A stretch of DNA of 13,551 bases from Asaia bogorensis (GTDB taxonomy: Bacteria > Pseudomonadota > Alphaproteobacteria > Acetobacterales > Acetobacteraceae), in NCBI GenBank assembly GCA_945886995.1, contig CAMCZJ010000067.1, forward strand, positions 1-13,551. The letters run 5' to 3'. Made by a program: the position numbers and the translations under genes. Below are positions 1 through 5,465 of the stretch, in pieces (position 1 is the first letter of the stretch; every line of letters starts with the position of its first letter). The notes under the pieces are model-generated. The model was given only the letters and a program-made list of their open reading frames with translations. It was not told the DNA's origin and ran no database searches.

Positions 1-530
1 ACCGTGATCACGCCTTCATTGCCGACCTTTTCCATGGCCTGGGCAATCATTTCGCCGATCTCGGATTCGCCATTGGCGGAAAGCGTGCCAACCTGCGCCA
101 CTTCGGCAGAAGTGGTGATCTTCTTCGTCTTGGCTTCCAGTTCCGCGACGACGCTGGACACGGCCTTATCAATGCCGCGCTTCAGATCCATCGGGTTCAT
201 GCCGGCGGCAACCGCCTTGGCGCCTTCGCGCACAATGGCCTGGGCCAGCACGGTCGCGGTGGTGGTGCCATCGCCCGCCGTGTCATTGGTCTTGGAGGCG
301 ACTTCGCGCACCATCTGCGCGCCCATGTTTTCGAACTTGTCAGCCAGTTCGATTTCCTTCGCAACCGTCACACCGTCCTTGGTGATGCGCGGCGCGCCGA
401 AGCTTTTGTCAATGACGACATTGCGGCCCTTGGGGCCGAGGGTGACCTTTACAGCGTCGGCCAGGATATCCACCCCGCGGAGCATACGCTCCCGCGCGTG
501 GGCGCCGAACTTTACGTCCTTAGCAGCCAT
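1..530 (-). CDS. groL: Chaperonin GroEL, N-terminal part (cut by window edge)
   Basis: GroEL (Hsp60) forms the 14-subunit ATP-driven cytosolic folding chamber that works with GroES. Only the first 176 codons are present; the rest lies beyond base 1. The N-terminus MAAKDVKFG, the LGPKG segment (residues 31-35) and the nucleotide-binding GDGTTT motif (86-91, with D87 at the place of the E. coli ATPase aspartate) are all intact, and the reading frame is open to the edge. The gene starts 41 bp downstream of the groES stop, with an AAAGGA-like ribosome site, and is clearly the second gene of the groES-groEL operon. Expression should follow the CIRCE-controlled promoter upstream of groES. Family assignment is certain; completeness of the gene cannot be judged here. 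Confidence 0.98.
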   Translation of the reverse strand, partial: MAAKDVKFGAHARERMLRGVDILADAVKVTLGPKGRNVVIDKSFGAPRITKDGVTVAKEIELADKFENMGAQMVREVASKTNDTAGDGTTTATVLAQAIVREGAKAVAAGMNPMDLKRGIDKAVSSVVAELEAKTKKITTSAEVAQVGTLSANGESEIGEMIAQAMEKVGNEGVIT

Positions 531-571
531 GTTTGCGTGTCCTTTTCAGGTTCTATTTGGAAAAGCGATGA

Positions 572-862
572 TCAGGCGGTCAGGATGCCCATGACGTCGG
601 ATTCCTTCATGATCAGGAGCTCCTCGCCATTCAGCTTCACTTCGGTGCCGGACCACTTGCCGAACAGGATGCGATCGCCAGCCTTGACGTCGAGCGGACG
701 AAGATCGCCCTTTTCGTTCAAGGTGCCGGAACCGACGGCGACAACTTCGCCTTCTTGCGGCTTTTCTTTCGCGGTGTCGGGGATGATGATACCACCGGCG
801 CTCTTTTCTTCCGCAGTAACGCGGCGAACTAGAACGCGGTCATGTAGGGGACGAAAGGCCAT
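572..862 (-). CDS. groES: Co-chaperonin GroES
   Basis: GroES (Hsp10) is the seven-subunit lid of the GroEL chamber. The 96-residue product has the usual length. It starts MAFRPLHDRVLVRR and carries the mobile loop with the GGIIIPD contact motif (about residues 23-29), followed by the conserved GEVVAVG strand and the ILFGK...G...E segment near the C-terminus. An AGGAGAGG ribosome site lies just upstream of the ATG at 862, which fixes the start. It is the promoter-proximal gene of the groES-groEL operon; its 5' region carries two CIRCE-like operators and a CTTGAC/CTACAT promoter. Nothing in the protein is unusual. Confidence 0.98.
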   Translation of the reverse strand: MAFRPLHDRVLVRRVTAEEKSAGGIIIPDTAKEKPQEGEVVAVGSGTLNEKGDLRPLDVKAGDRILFGKWSGTEVKLNGEELLIMKESDVMGILTA

Positions 863-938
863 ATGGTCCTCTCCTGAGCCTCGGGTTGATGACGGCTCAC
901 TCTGGGAAGCCTGACCGGTTGCCGAAGCACCCCGACCG

Positions 939-965
939 TTAGCACTCCCCCCAGAGGAGTGCCAG
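939..965 (-). promoter_or_regulatory. CIRCE operator 1 (HrcA binding site) upstream of groES
   Basis: Read on the minus strand, the half-sites are CTGGCACTC and GAGTGCTAA, separated by exactly 9 nt. The CIRCE consensus is TTAGCACTC-N9-GAGTGCTAA, so 16 of 18 positions match and the right half is perfect. CIRCE is the operator of the HrcA repressor in many bacteria. It begins 2 nt after the candidate -10 box, so it covers the expected transcription start and would lie in the 5' leader of groES. hrcA itself is not in the window. Confidence 0.93.
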
Positions 966-967
966 CG

Positions 968-995
968 ATGTAGGCTGCGCGGCGCTGGACGTCAA
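968..995 (-). promoter_or_regulatory. groES-groEL promoter (sigma32/sigma70-like)
   Basis: On the minus strand a TTGACG box (995-990, preceded by C to give CTTGAC) is followed after 16 nt by CTACAT (973-968). CTTGAC with a CCTACAT-like -10 resembles alphaproteobacterial heat-shock promoters and is also acceptable for the housekeeping sigma factor. Its placement directly upstream of a CIRCE element and groES supports it. The transcription start is predicted, not measured. Confidence 0.7.
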
Positions 996-1002
996 GCGCT
1001 TG

Positions 1003-1029
1003 GCAGCACTCGTCGGGTTCTAGTGCTAA
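1003..1029 (-). promoter_or_regulatory. Second CIRCE-like operator upstream of the groE promoter
   Basis: On the minus strand TTAGCACTA, a 9-nt spacer, then GAGTGCTGC. This matches the CIRCE consensus at 15 of 18 half-site positions with the exact spacer length. It lies 7 nt upstream of the -35 box. Its centre (1016) is 64 bp from that of CIRCE 1 (952), close to six helical turns. It could give cooperative HrcA binding, or control a separate upstream promoter or the divergent Usg gene. The match is seen directly; function is inferred. Confidence 0.75.
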
Positions 1030-1058
1030 TATATTGATATCAAATATTTTTCTTGCAA
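1028..1058 (-). promoter_or_regulatory. Possible distal groE promoter in AT-rich block
   Basis: The minus strand has TTGCAA (1058-1053) followed by CAATAT (1036-1031, 16-nt spacing) or TATATT (1033-1028, 19-nt spacing), running straight into CIRCE 2. The block is strikingly AT-rich for this genome and includes the 10-bp palindrome TTGATATCAA (1034-1043). TTGCAA is its own reverse complement, so the same block could instead serve the plus-strand Usg gene. The assignment is tentative. Confidence 0.3.
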
Positions 1059-1144
1059 AACCACGGAGTCTTCATGGCAAGCTTGCGTCAGGCCCGGGTG
1101 GCTTGCGCCGCCGGCAGGGGCTGAAGGAGGCCACAGGAAAGACC

Positions 1145-1426
1145 ATGAACCTAAAGCTTCAGGGGTTGGAAAGCGTGGTGCGTATGCCGGATTGGCGGCT
1201 GACCACGGCCGAATTGCTCTATCATCTGCCCGATCACCCGCATGTGCTGCAAAGCTTCATCTGGCAGAAGCTGGATCGGGCGCCGGATTTCCCGGAATTG
1301 GACCGCTTCCTGGCCTTTTGGCAGCGCGAAATTGACGGGCCCTTGCATTCAGTGCGGGTTGCCTCAGCCGCGCTGACGCGCCCGGCGGAACTACGCTATG
1401 CGAATGGGGTGTTTACGCTGCACTGA
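1145..1426 (+). CDS. usg: Usg family protein
   Basis: This 93-residue protein matches the Usg family of alphaproteobacteria, named from an ORF linked to tryptophan biosynthesis genes and still without a proven function. Family hallmarks seen here are the TTAELLYHLPDHPHVLQ stretch (about residues 18-34), IWQ..D.APDFP, and the FW.RE.DGPLHSVRVA block towards the C-terminus. The frame is open further upstream, but the ATG at 1145 is preferred: it gives the family length and has AGGAAAG 3 nt before it, with a stronger AAGGAGG further up. No trp genes are nearby, so the usual genomic link is not visible. It diverges from groES and may be cotranscribed with the PCC-domain gene 45 bp downstream. The protein is small, soluble and has no signal peptide. 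Confidence 0.85.
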   Translation: MNLKLQGLESVVRMPDWRLTTAELLYHLPDHPHVLQSFIWQKLDRAPDFPELDRFLAFWQREIDGPLHSVRVASAALTRPAELRYANGVFTLH

Positions 1427-1471
1427 AACCCCTCAACACTGGGGCATCAGTGAAAGCGGGGCAGGCAAGCC

Positions 1472-2317
1472 ATGCGCCATATCCAACAGCCTGGCCCGCC
1501 GGGGGCTCAGCGCATCATCGCCCATCCGGTGCGCGCCCAGGTGGTTGACGTTGAATTGCCGCCCGGCGCCAGCCTGCTGACGGCACTGCATGATCTGGCG
1601 CGGGCGCATGGGGCTGAGGGCGGGTGCCTGACGCTTTCAGGCGGGGCGCTGGGGCCATTCGCTTATGTGATCCCGGCGCTGGCGCCTGACCCATCCCATG
1701 CGGCTTATTACAGCGACACTTTCCGGCCTGCCGGCGCAACGCGGCTGGATATTGCTTCCATCACGGTCGGCTTTCGTGATGGCGCGCCCTTTTTTCACTG
1801 CCATGGCTTCTGGACCGAAGCCGATGGACGGCCAGGCGGTGGCCATATGCTGCCTGATGAGACCATCATCGCTGCCCCGATCCGTGCCACGGGCGTGCTG
1901 ATTTCCGGCGCGCGGTTTGAAGCGCGGCAGGATGCGGAGACCGGGTTCAAGCTTTTCACGCCTGTGGCCACCACGTCGCCGCCTGTGGGCAGCGCGAATG
2001 GCATCGCCATCCGGCTTTGCCCGAACCAGGACATCACCGCCGCACTTGAAGCGGCGGCGTCGGGCGTGGGCTTCAGCGCAGCGCGACTGCATGGTGGTGT
2101 CGGCAGCATCATCGGCGCGCGCTATGCCAATGCGCCACCGGTAGATAATTTCGCGACCGAAATGCTGATCCGCGACGGCGTGATCCGCCCAGGGGCCACG
2201 CGGCTTGATGTGGCCATGGTGGATCTGACCGGGCAATTGAGCGCGGGCGTGCTGATACCTGGCGATAATCCCGTGCTGATGACGCTGGAGGCGGTGCTGG
2301 TGCCTGCCAGCGTCTGA
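1472..2317 (+). CDS. PCC/DUF296 domain protein with two tandem domains
   Basis: The 281-residue product looks like two copies of the PCC (formerly DUF296) fold, the 'plants and prokaryotes conserved' domain also found in plant AT-hook proteins. The N-terminal copy (about 20-165) has the histidine cluster H109-x-H111 and G123-G124-H125 expected for the conserved, probably metal-binding site of bacterial PCC proteins. The C-terminal copy (about 178-280) keeps the strand pattern and the TGQLSAGVLIPGD...TLEAVL framework but lacks those histidines. No signal peptide or membrane segment is present, so it is probably cytosolic. The ATG at 1472 has only a weak GGCAGG ribosome site, consistent with coupling to the upstream Usg gene. 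The stop codon lies inside a repeated hairpin element. Family call fairly firm; biochemical role unknown. Confidence 0.75.
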   Translation: MRHIQQPGPPGAQRIIAHPVRAQVVDVELPPGASLLTALHDLARAHGAEGGCLTLSGGALGPFAYVIPALAPDPSHAAYYSDTFRPAGATRLDIASITVGFRDGAPFFHCHGFWTEADGRPGGGHMLPDETIIAAPIRATGVLISGARFEARQDAETGFKLFTPVATTSPPVGSANGIAIRLCPNQDITAALEAAASGVGFSAARLHGGVGSIIGARYANAPPVDNFATEMLIRDGVIRPGATRLDVAMVDLTGQLSAGVLIPGDNPVLMTLEAVLVPASV

Positions 2318-2360
2318 TCCGCGTAGGCCAAAAGCCGAAGCGGTGAATCAGCCGCTCAAA
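2309..2360 (+). repeat. 52-bp hairpin repeat, copy 1
   Basis: First of two near-identical direct copies (51 of 52 bases the same; period 57 bp). It begins in the last codons of the PCC gene and includes its TGA stop. It can fold with CTGAT/ATCAG (2314-2318 with 2347-2351), CCGC/GCGG (2319-2322 with 2340-2343) and an inner GGC/GCC hairpin (2326-2328 with 2334-2336), leaving a 3-nt bulge. This looks like a REP-type intergenic palindrome. Confidence 0.8.
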
Positions 2361-2365
2361 CGACA

Positions 2366-2417
2366 AGCGTCTGATCCGCGTAGGCCAAAGGCCGAAGCGG
2401 TGAATCAGCCGCTCAAA
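2366..2417 (+). repeat. 52-bp hairpin repeat, copy 2
   Basis: Second copy of the direct repeat, 5 bp after copy 1. The single difference (A to G) turns the inner stem into GGCC-AAA-GGCC, which lengthens the hairpin rather than breaking it. This fits selection on structure, though one change proves little. The region is non-coding between the PCC gene and the convergent small gene. Confidence 0.8.
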
Positions 2418-2425
2418 GAAAGTGA

Positions 2426-2454
2426 GAAGATGATCCGCGATACGGATCATTTTC
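2426..2454. terminator. Bidirectional stem-loop terminator between convergent genes
   Basis: A 12-bp stem with one G-T wobble (2426-2437 pairing with 2443-2454) encloses the 5-nt loop CGATA. The core is ATGATCCG/CGGATCAT. On the plus strand the 3' arm runs into TTTTCT; on the minus strand the stem directly abuts the TAG stop of the small gene ending at 2454. It suits termination of the PCC transcript and, less strongly, of the transcript from the other side. Confidence 0.7.
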
Positions 2455-2675
2455 TAAAGATACTTTCCACGCTCCAGAATCTCGAGCGTATATTCCTTAT
2501 AGGTGATGCCGAGTTCCTCGGCGCGCGCCAAGCGTCTTAGCGCAATCTCCCGCGGCGGGGTCTTCCAGGCCTTCTTGTGCGCGCGGCGCCAATGCCAGGC
2601 GCGCCAGGATGCATTGACGTCTTCTTCCTCATCCAGCGGCGGGCCGCCATTATGGCGGGGGGCTGGGGGGAGCAT
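2454..2675 (-). CDS. Small conserved-looking Trp/Arg-rich protein, unknown function
   Basis: This small protein has no assigned function. From the ATG at 2675 it has 73 residues; a GTG at 2687 would add four and overlap the preceding GST gene by 11 bp. The ATG is preferred because it lies one base after the GST stop (TGAcATG), a typical coupled arrangement. The product opens with a proline-rich stretch and the motif RHNGGPPLDEEED, recalled from short alphaproteobacterial proteins. A basic, tryptophan-rich middle (SWRAWHWRRAHKKAWKTPP) and a helical tail (LARAEELGITYKEYTLEILERG) follow. It has no signal peptide or membrane segment. The basic aromatic centre could bind nucleic acid or a partner protein, but that is a guess. 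Confidence 0.6.
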   Translation of the reverse strand: MLPPAPRHNGGPPLDEEEDVNASWRAWHWRRAHKKAWKTPPREIALRRLARAEELGITYKEYTLEILERGKYL

Positions 2676-2676
2676 G

Positions 2677-3291
2677 TCAGATGCCACTCACCGGCGGCAT
2701 GGTGGCGGCGAAGGATGGCCGATCCGACGCGCGGTCAAACCAGGCGGCCAAGCCGGGCAGGCCATCACGCCAAGACCATACACGGTGGCGCCTTTCGCAA
2801 TAGCCAAGCACCGCCAGCAGCGCGAGGAAGCCGGCATCAGGCGCACCATATGCGCCACGCGCGACATCCTCCTGAAGCGCAGCAGCGATGCGCGCGGTGC
2901 GGGTTTCCTCCAAAGCAATCACGCCGGGTGATCTTTCATTGACTGGCCGGCGCAATTCGCGGTTCCACACCGCAATGCCATCCAGCATGCCAAGCACGCG
3001 GCCATAAGCGGCCAAGCGCTTCCAGCCATCCGCGCCATCTCCCAACAGGCGCGTCTCAGGCGCCACCAGAGAATCCAGCACCATCAGGATGGGCGTGGTT
3101 TCCGTGACCGTCGTGCCATCCGCCAGCACCAGTGATGGCACGCGCCCGACCGGGTTATGCGGCAGCAATGTGGAAGCGGGATCGCGCAGGGTGGTTTCCG
3201 CGAAGGCAACGCGCCCTGCAAGGCCAAGTTCCAGCACCGCCATGCGGGCGATGCGGGCATAGGGGGAGCCGGTGGAATGAAAAAGCTGCAT
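2677..3291 (-). CDS. Glutathione S-transferase family protein
   Basis: The 204-residue product has the two-domain layout of cytosolic glutathione transferases, which conjugate or transfer glutathione in detoxification or catabolism. The thioredoxin-like N-terminal domain (about 1-78) shows the SPYARIAR start of helix 1 (residues 9-16), NPVGRVPSL with the conserved cis-proline P52, and the TETTPI glutathione gamma-glutamyl contact (E64-T65). An all-helical C-terminal domain follows. Substrate cannot be told from sequence. The ATG at 3291 has no clear ribosome site; a CGGGT/ACCCG hairpin abuts it. It diverges from the thioesterase gene across 80 bp and is followed immediately by the small Trp/Arg-rich gene, likely cotranscribed. 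Confidence 0.9.
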   Translation of the reverse strand: MQLFHSTGSPYARIARMAVLELGLAGRVAFAETTLRDPASTLLPHNPVGRVPSLVLADGTTVTETTPILMVLDSLVAPETRLLGDGADGWKRLAAYGRVLGMLDGIAVWNRELRRPVNERSPGVIALEETRTARIAAALQEDVARGAYGAPDAGFLALLAVLGYCERRHRVWSWRDGLPGLAAWFDRASDRPSFAATMPPVSGI

Positions 3292-3371
3292 CGGGTCACG
3301 CTAACCCGTCATGCCCCATCTGACGAGGCCCGGCATTTCACCGCTGGCAGCTTTGGGTTACACCCCCGCCC

Positions 3372-3800
3372 ATGAACGCGAAGACACAATATGACCCCGC
3401 CGCCGATGGCTGGACGGATTTCGTCTGGCATGAGGATGGCTTCCCCGCCTTGGTTGGCCCCTTCTGGCACAAAATCGTGGATGGCAGGCGCCTGCATGGG
3501 CTGCTGGTGGAAGAAAAGCACAGCAATGTCCACGGCATTGTCCATGGTGGCATGATCTCGACCTTTTTGGACCAAACGCTTGGGCATACCGTCTGGGAAG
3601 CATCTGATCGCGGGCCGAATGTCACCATTCAGTTGAATGTGCATTTCATCTCTGGCGCCAAGCAGGGGGATTTTCTGGTGGCGGAGGGCGAGGTGATGCG
3701 AGTGACGCGCTCCATCGTGTTCGTGCGCGGGCGGCTGACCACGGGTGATCGGTTGATCGCCCATGCGGATGGGGTTTGGAAGCGGTTGGGGGTAAGTTGA
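3372..3800 (+). CDS. PaaI-type hotdog-fold thioesterase
   Basis: The 142-residue product matches the PaaI/YdiI-like acyl-CoA thioesterases, which hydrolyse aromatic or medium acyl-CoA thioesters. The signature N52-VHGIVHGG (52-60) with D67 on the following helix contains the HGG...D active-site pattern. The hotdog strands continue with TIQLNVHFI and GEVMRVTRSIVFVRGRL. There is no signal peptide, so it acts in the cytosol. The start lacks an obvious Shine-Dalgarno; no better in-frame start is visible and the length is normal. It stands alone, divergent from the GST gene; the two may share the 80-bp promoter region. Physiological substrate unknown. Confidence 0.88.
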   Translation: MNAKTQYDPAADGWTDFVWHEDGFPALVGPFWHKIVDGRRLHGLLVEEKHSNVHGIVHGGMISTFLDQTLGHTVWEASDRGPNVTIQLNVHFISGAKQGDFLVAEGEVMRVTRSIVFVRGRLTTGDRLIAHADGVWKRLGVS

Positions 3801-3889
3801 GGGTATTGATCTTTTTGCCGATCCCCGCCAGCCGATCGAGGCGAAAACCTAACTGGATTGGGAAAAACCTCGACTAAGGCTTAAATCGC

Positions 3890-4303
3890 TTAGCCATGCA
3901 CAGCCTCTTGCGCTTCCACCACCCCTGCCAACTTGTTATCTGATCCGTAACAAAAAAGGACAGTCCGGGGCGTTGCTTTGGTAGCAGCCTCCACGGGCGT
4001 GAGGACGATTTCGGACAATCCCAAGGTAAGCACACCCGCAACAATCTGACTGGCAACGATAGCCCCTTTCAACGCCGGGCCGGGGCCACGCGTGTAGAGC
4101 CTGTAAATGTCGCAGGACTTGTCGCCATCTGGTGTTGTAGCGCGCGGAGTACCTAGTTCTGCCAGCACTGACACTCTACTCTGTCCTATCACAAATTTAT
4201 TGATATCGACGGGATCAGGACGGCTTGCATGCATCACCGCAGAGCAGCCCGGTAAAGCTGAAATCAGCAATAATGCTAGTGAAAGTCGCACACGGGAAAA
4301 CAT
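3890..4303 (-). CDS. Small putative lipoprotein, BamE/SmpA-like
   Basis: The chosen ATG at 4303 gives 137 residues and has a strong GGAGGG site 5 nt upstream; a longer frame from 4375 lacks this and would bury the signal peptide. The N-terminus has Arg residues, a hydrophobic core (about 7-17) and a lipobox LPGC with the lipidated cysteine at 20, so it is predicted to be anchored in a periplasm-facing membrane leaflet. The segment FVIGQSRVSVLAELGTP (37-53) and the C-terminal YGSDNKLAGVV resemble the BamE/SmpA fold of small outer-membrane lipoproteins. Between them lies a glycine-rich hydrophobic stretch (about 77-103) not expected in that fold. C64 and C118 could form a disulfide. Codon and base composition is AT-richer than its neighbours. 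Lipoprotein call good; fold call moderate; function unknown. Confidence 0.75.
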   Translation of the reverse strand: MFSRVRLSLALLLISALPGCSAVMHASRPDPVDINKFVIGQSRVSVLAELGTPRATTPDGDKSCDIYRLYTRGPGPALKGAIVASQIVAGVLTLGLSEIVLTPVEAATKATPRTVLFCYGSDNKLAGVVEAQEAVHG

Positions 4304-4334
4304 ACAAACCCTCCAGAAAATCGGCTGAAAGGAC

Positions 4335-4363
4335 ATTGAAGAATTTTCAGGAAGATGCAACAA
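4335..4363 (-). promoter_or_regulatory. Candidate promoter of the lipoprotein gene
   Basis: On the minus strand TTGTTG (4363-4358), a 17-nt spacer and TTCAAT (4340-4335) match four of six consensus bases each. They lie in an AT-rich leader about 31 bp before the lipoprotein start codon. Consensus match only; no independent support. Confidence 0.35.
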
Positions 4364-4450
4364 TTTTATTCTCATTGGACTCGCCTCAACCTTCCAATCA
4401 TGGTCTGAGCCTTCCCTAAAGGCCCATCAAAACTACAACATGAGGAATTA

Positions 4451-5440
4451 ATGATCCACCGTAGAAACCTCCTCGCCGCGCCCTTCGCGCTGGCAGCCGC
4501 ATCGCAACAGGCTGCCGCGCAATCCGGCGCTGCCTGGCCCGCCGGGCGGCCCATTCGGCTCGTGGTTGGCTTTCCGCCCGGTGGTTCAGGCGATTTCCTG
4601 GCGCGCACCCTCAGCGAACCCCTCGCCCGCGAATTGGGCGGCGCCACCCTCCTCGTGGATAACCGCCCAGGTGCCGGTTCCAATATCGCCGCCGAACATG
4701 TCGCGCGGAGCGAGCCAGATGGCTATACCATCCTGCTCGGCGGCAATTTCACCCATTCGGTGAACCCGGCCCTTTATCGCCGCCTGCCCTTTGATCCCAT
4801 CAATGATTTCACGCCCATCACGCGGATCAGCGATTTGCCGCTGATCATTGCCGTGCGCGCCGATGCCGGGATCAATAATCTGGCGGAGCTTGCTGCGCGC
4901 ATGCGCGCCCAACCGGGGCGCTGGAATTACGCCACGCCGGGCATTGGCACGCCAAGCCATTTGGTCGGCGCCAAGCTTGCTAAAGTAACGGGGGAGGATA
5001 TCACCCATGTGCCCTTCCGCGGTGGCGCGCCTTCCCTGCAAGCCGTGCTGGCGGGCGATGTGCAAATCCTGGTCGGCACGCCGCCCGTGGCCCTGCCGCA
5101 AATCCGCGCGGGCACCTTGAAGGCGCTGTCGCTCAGCACGCGCCTCCCCTCCCCCGCCATTCCCGATGTGCTGGGCAGTGAGGCCGCCGGCCTGCCCGCG
5201 CTGGATATCACCGGCTGGTGGGGTGTTTGGACCGCGGCGCGTTTGCCTACACCCATTCGCGATCGGCTTTTCACTGCCTTTCGTGCGGTGCTGGCGCAAC
5301 AAGCCGTGCAGGCGCGCTTGGCACAGGAAGGGCTGCAAGCCTTGACGAGTGAAAGCCCAGAAGCCTTTGGCCGTTTCGTGCAGGCGGAAATGCCGATCTG
5401 GGCCGAAATTGTGAAGGATGCCGGCGCGACCGCGGATTAA
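4451..5440 (+). CDS. Bug/TctC-family tripartite tricarboxylate transporter substrate-binding protein
   Basis: Periplasmic solute-binding proteins of this family capture organic acids and similar ligands and deliver them to TctAB-type membrane permeases. The 329-residue length is typical. The N-terminus has a twin-arginine-like RRNLLAAP, a hydrophobic core and an AAAQS cleavage region near residue 24, so export by Tat or Sec is expected. Family blocks seen are W-P-x-RPIRLVVGFPPGG, the NRPGAGSNIAAEHVARSEPDGYTILLG region, and the later THVPFRGGAP...ALAGD-like stretch. A GAGGAA ribosome site precedes the ATG at 4451. No tctA or tctB gene is in the window, which is common for the expanded Bug proteins of Acetobacteraceae and Burkholderiales. 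It converges on the decarboxylase-like gene. Ligand unknown. Confidence 0.93.
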   Translation: MIHRRNLLAAPFALAAASQQAAAQSGAAWPAGRPIRLVVGFPPGGSGDFLARTLSEPLARELGGATLLVDNRPGAGSNIAAEHVARSEPDGYTILLGGNFTHSVNPALYRRLPFDPINDFTPITRISDLPLIIAVRADAGINNLAELAARMRAQPGRWNYATPGIGTPSHLVGAKLAKVTGEDITHVPFRGGAPSLQAVLAGDVQILVGTPPVALPQIRAGTLKALSLSTRLPSPAIPDVLGSEAAGLPALDITGWWGVWTAARLPTPIRDRLFTAFRAVLAQQAVQARLAQEGLQALTSESPEAFGRFVQAEMPIWAEIVKDAGATAD

Positions 5441-5465
5441 ATCACACCATCGCCGCCGCTCATGT

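Noticed and set aside
1..594. 196-codon plus-strand frame over groEL
   Set aside because: Antisense to a well-conserved groEL coding region.
2343..2540. 65-codon plus-strand frame through the tandem repeats
   Set aside because: The 57-bp period is a multiple of three, so any frame stays open across both copies; it runs through the terminator and into the antisense of the small gene.
3872..3896. Weak hairpin CTAAG/CTTAG after the lipoprotein stop as a terminator
   Set aside because: Only a 5-bp stem with a 10-nt loop, and the T-run is displaced by several bases; not strong enough to list.
4304..4375. 24-residue N-terminal extension of the lipoprotein
   Set aside because: The ATG at 4303 has a strong GGAGGG site and begins a proper signal peptide; the extension would place the signal internally.
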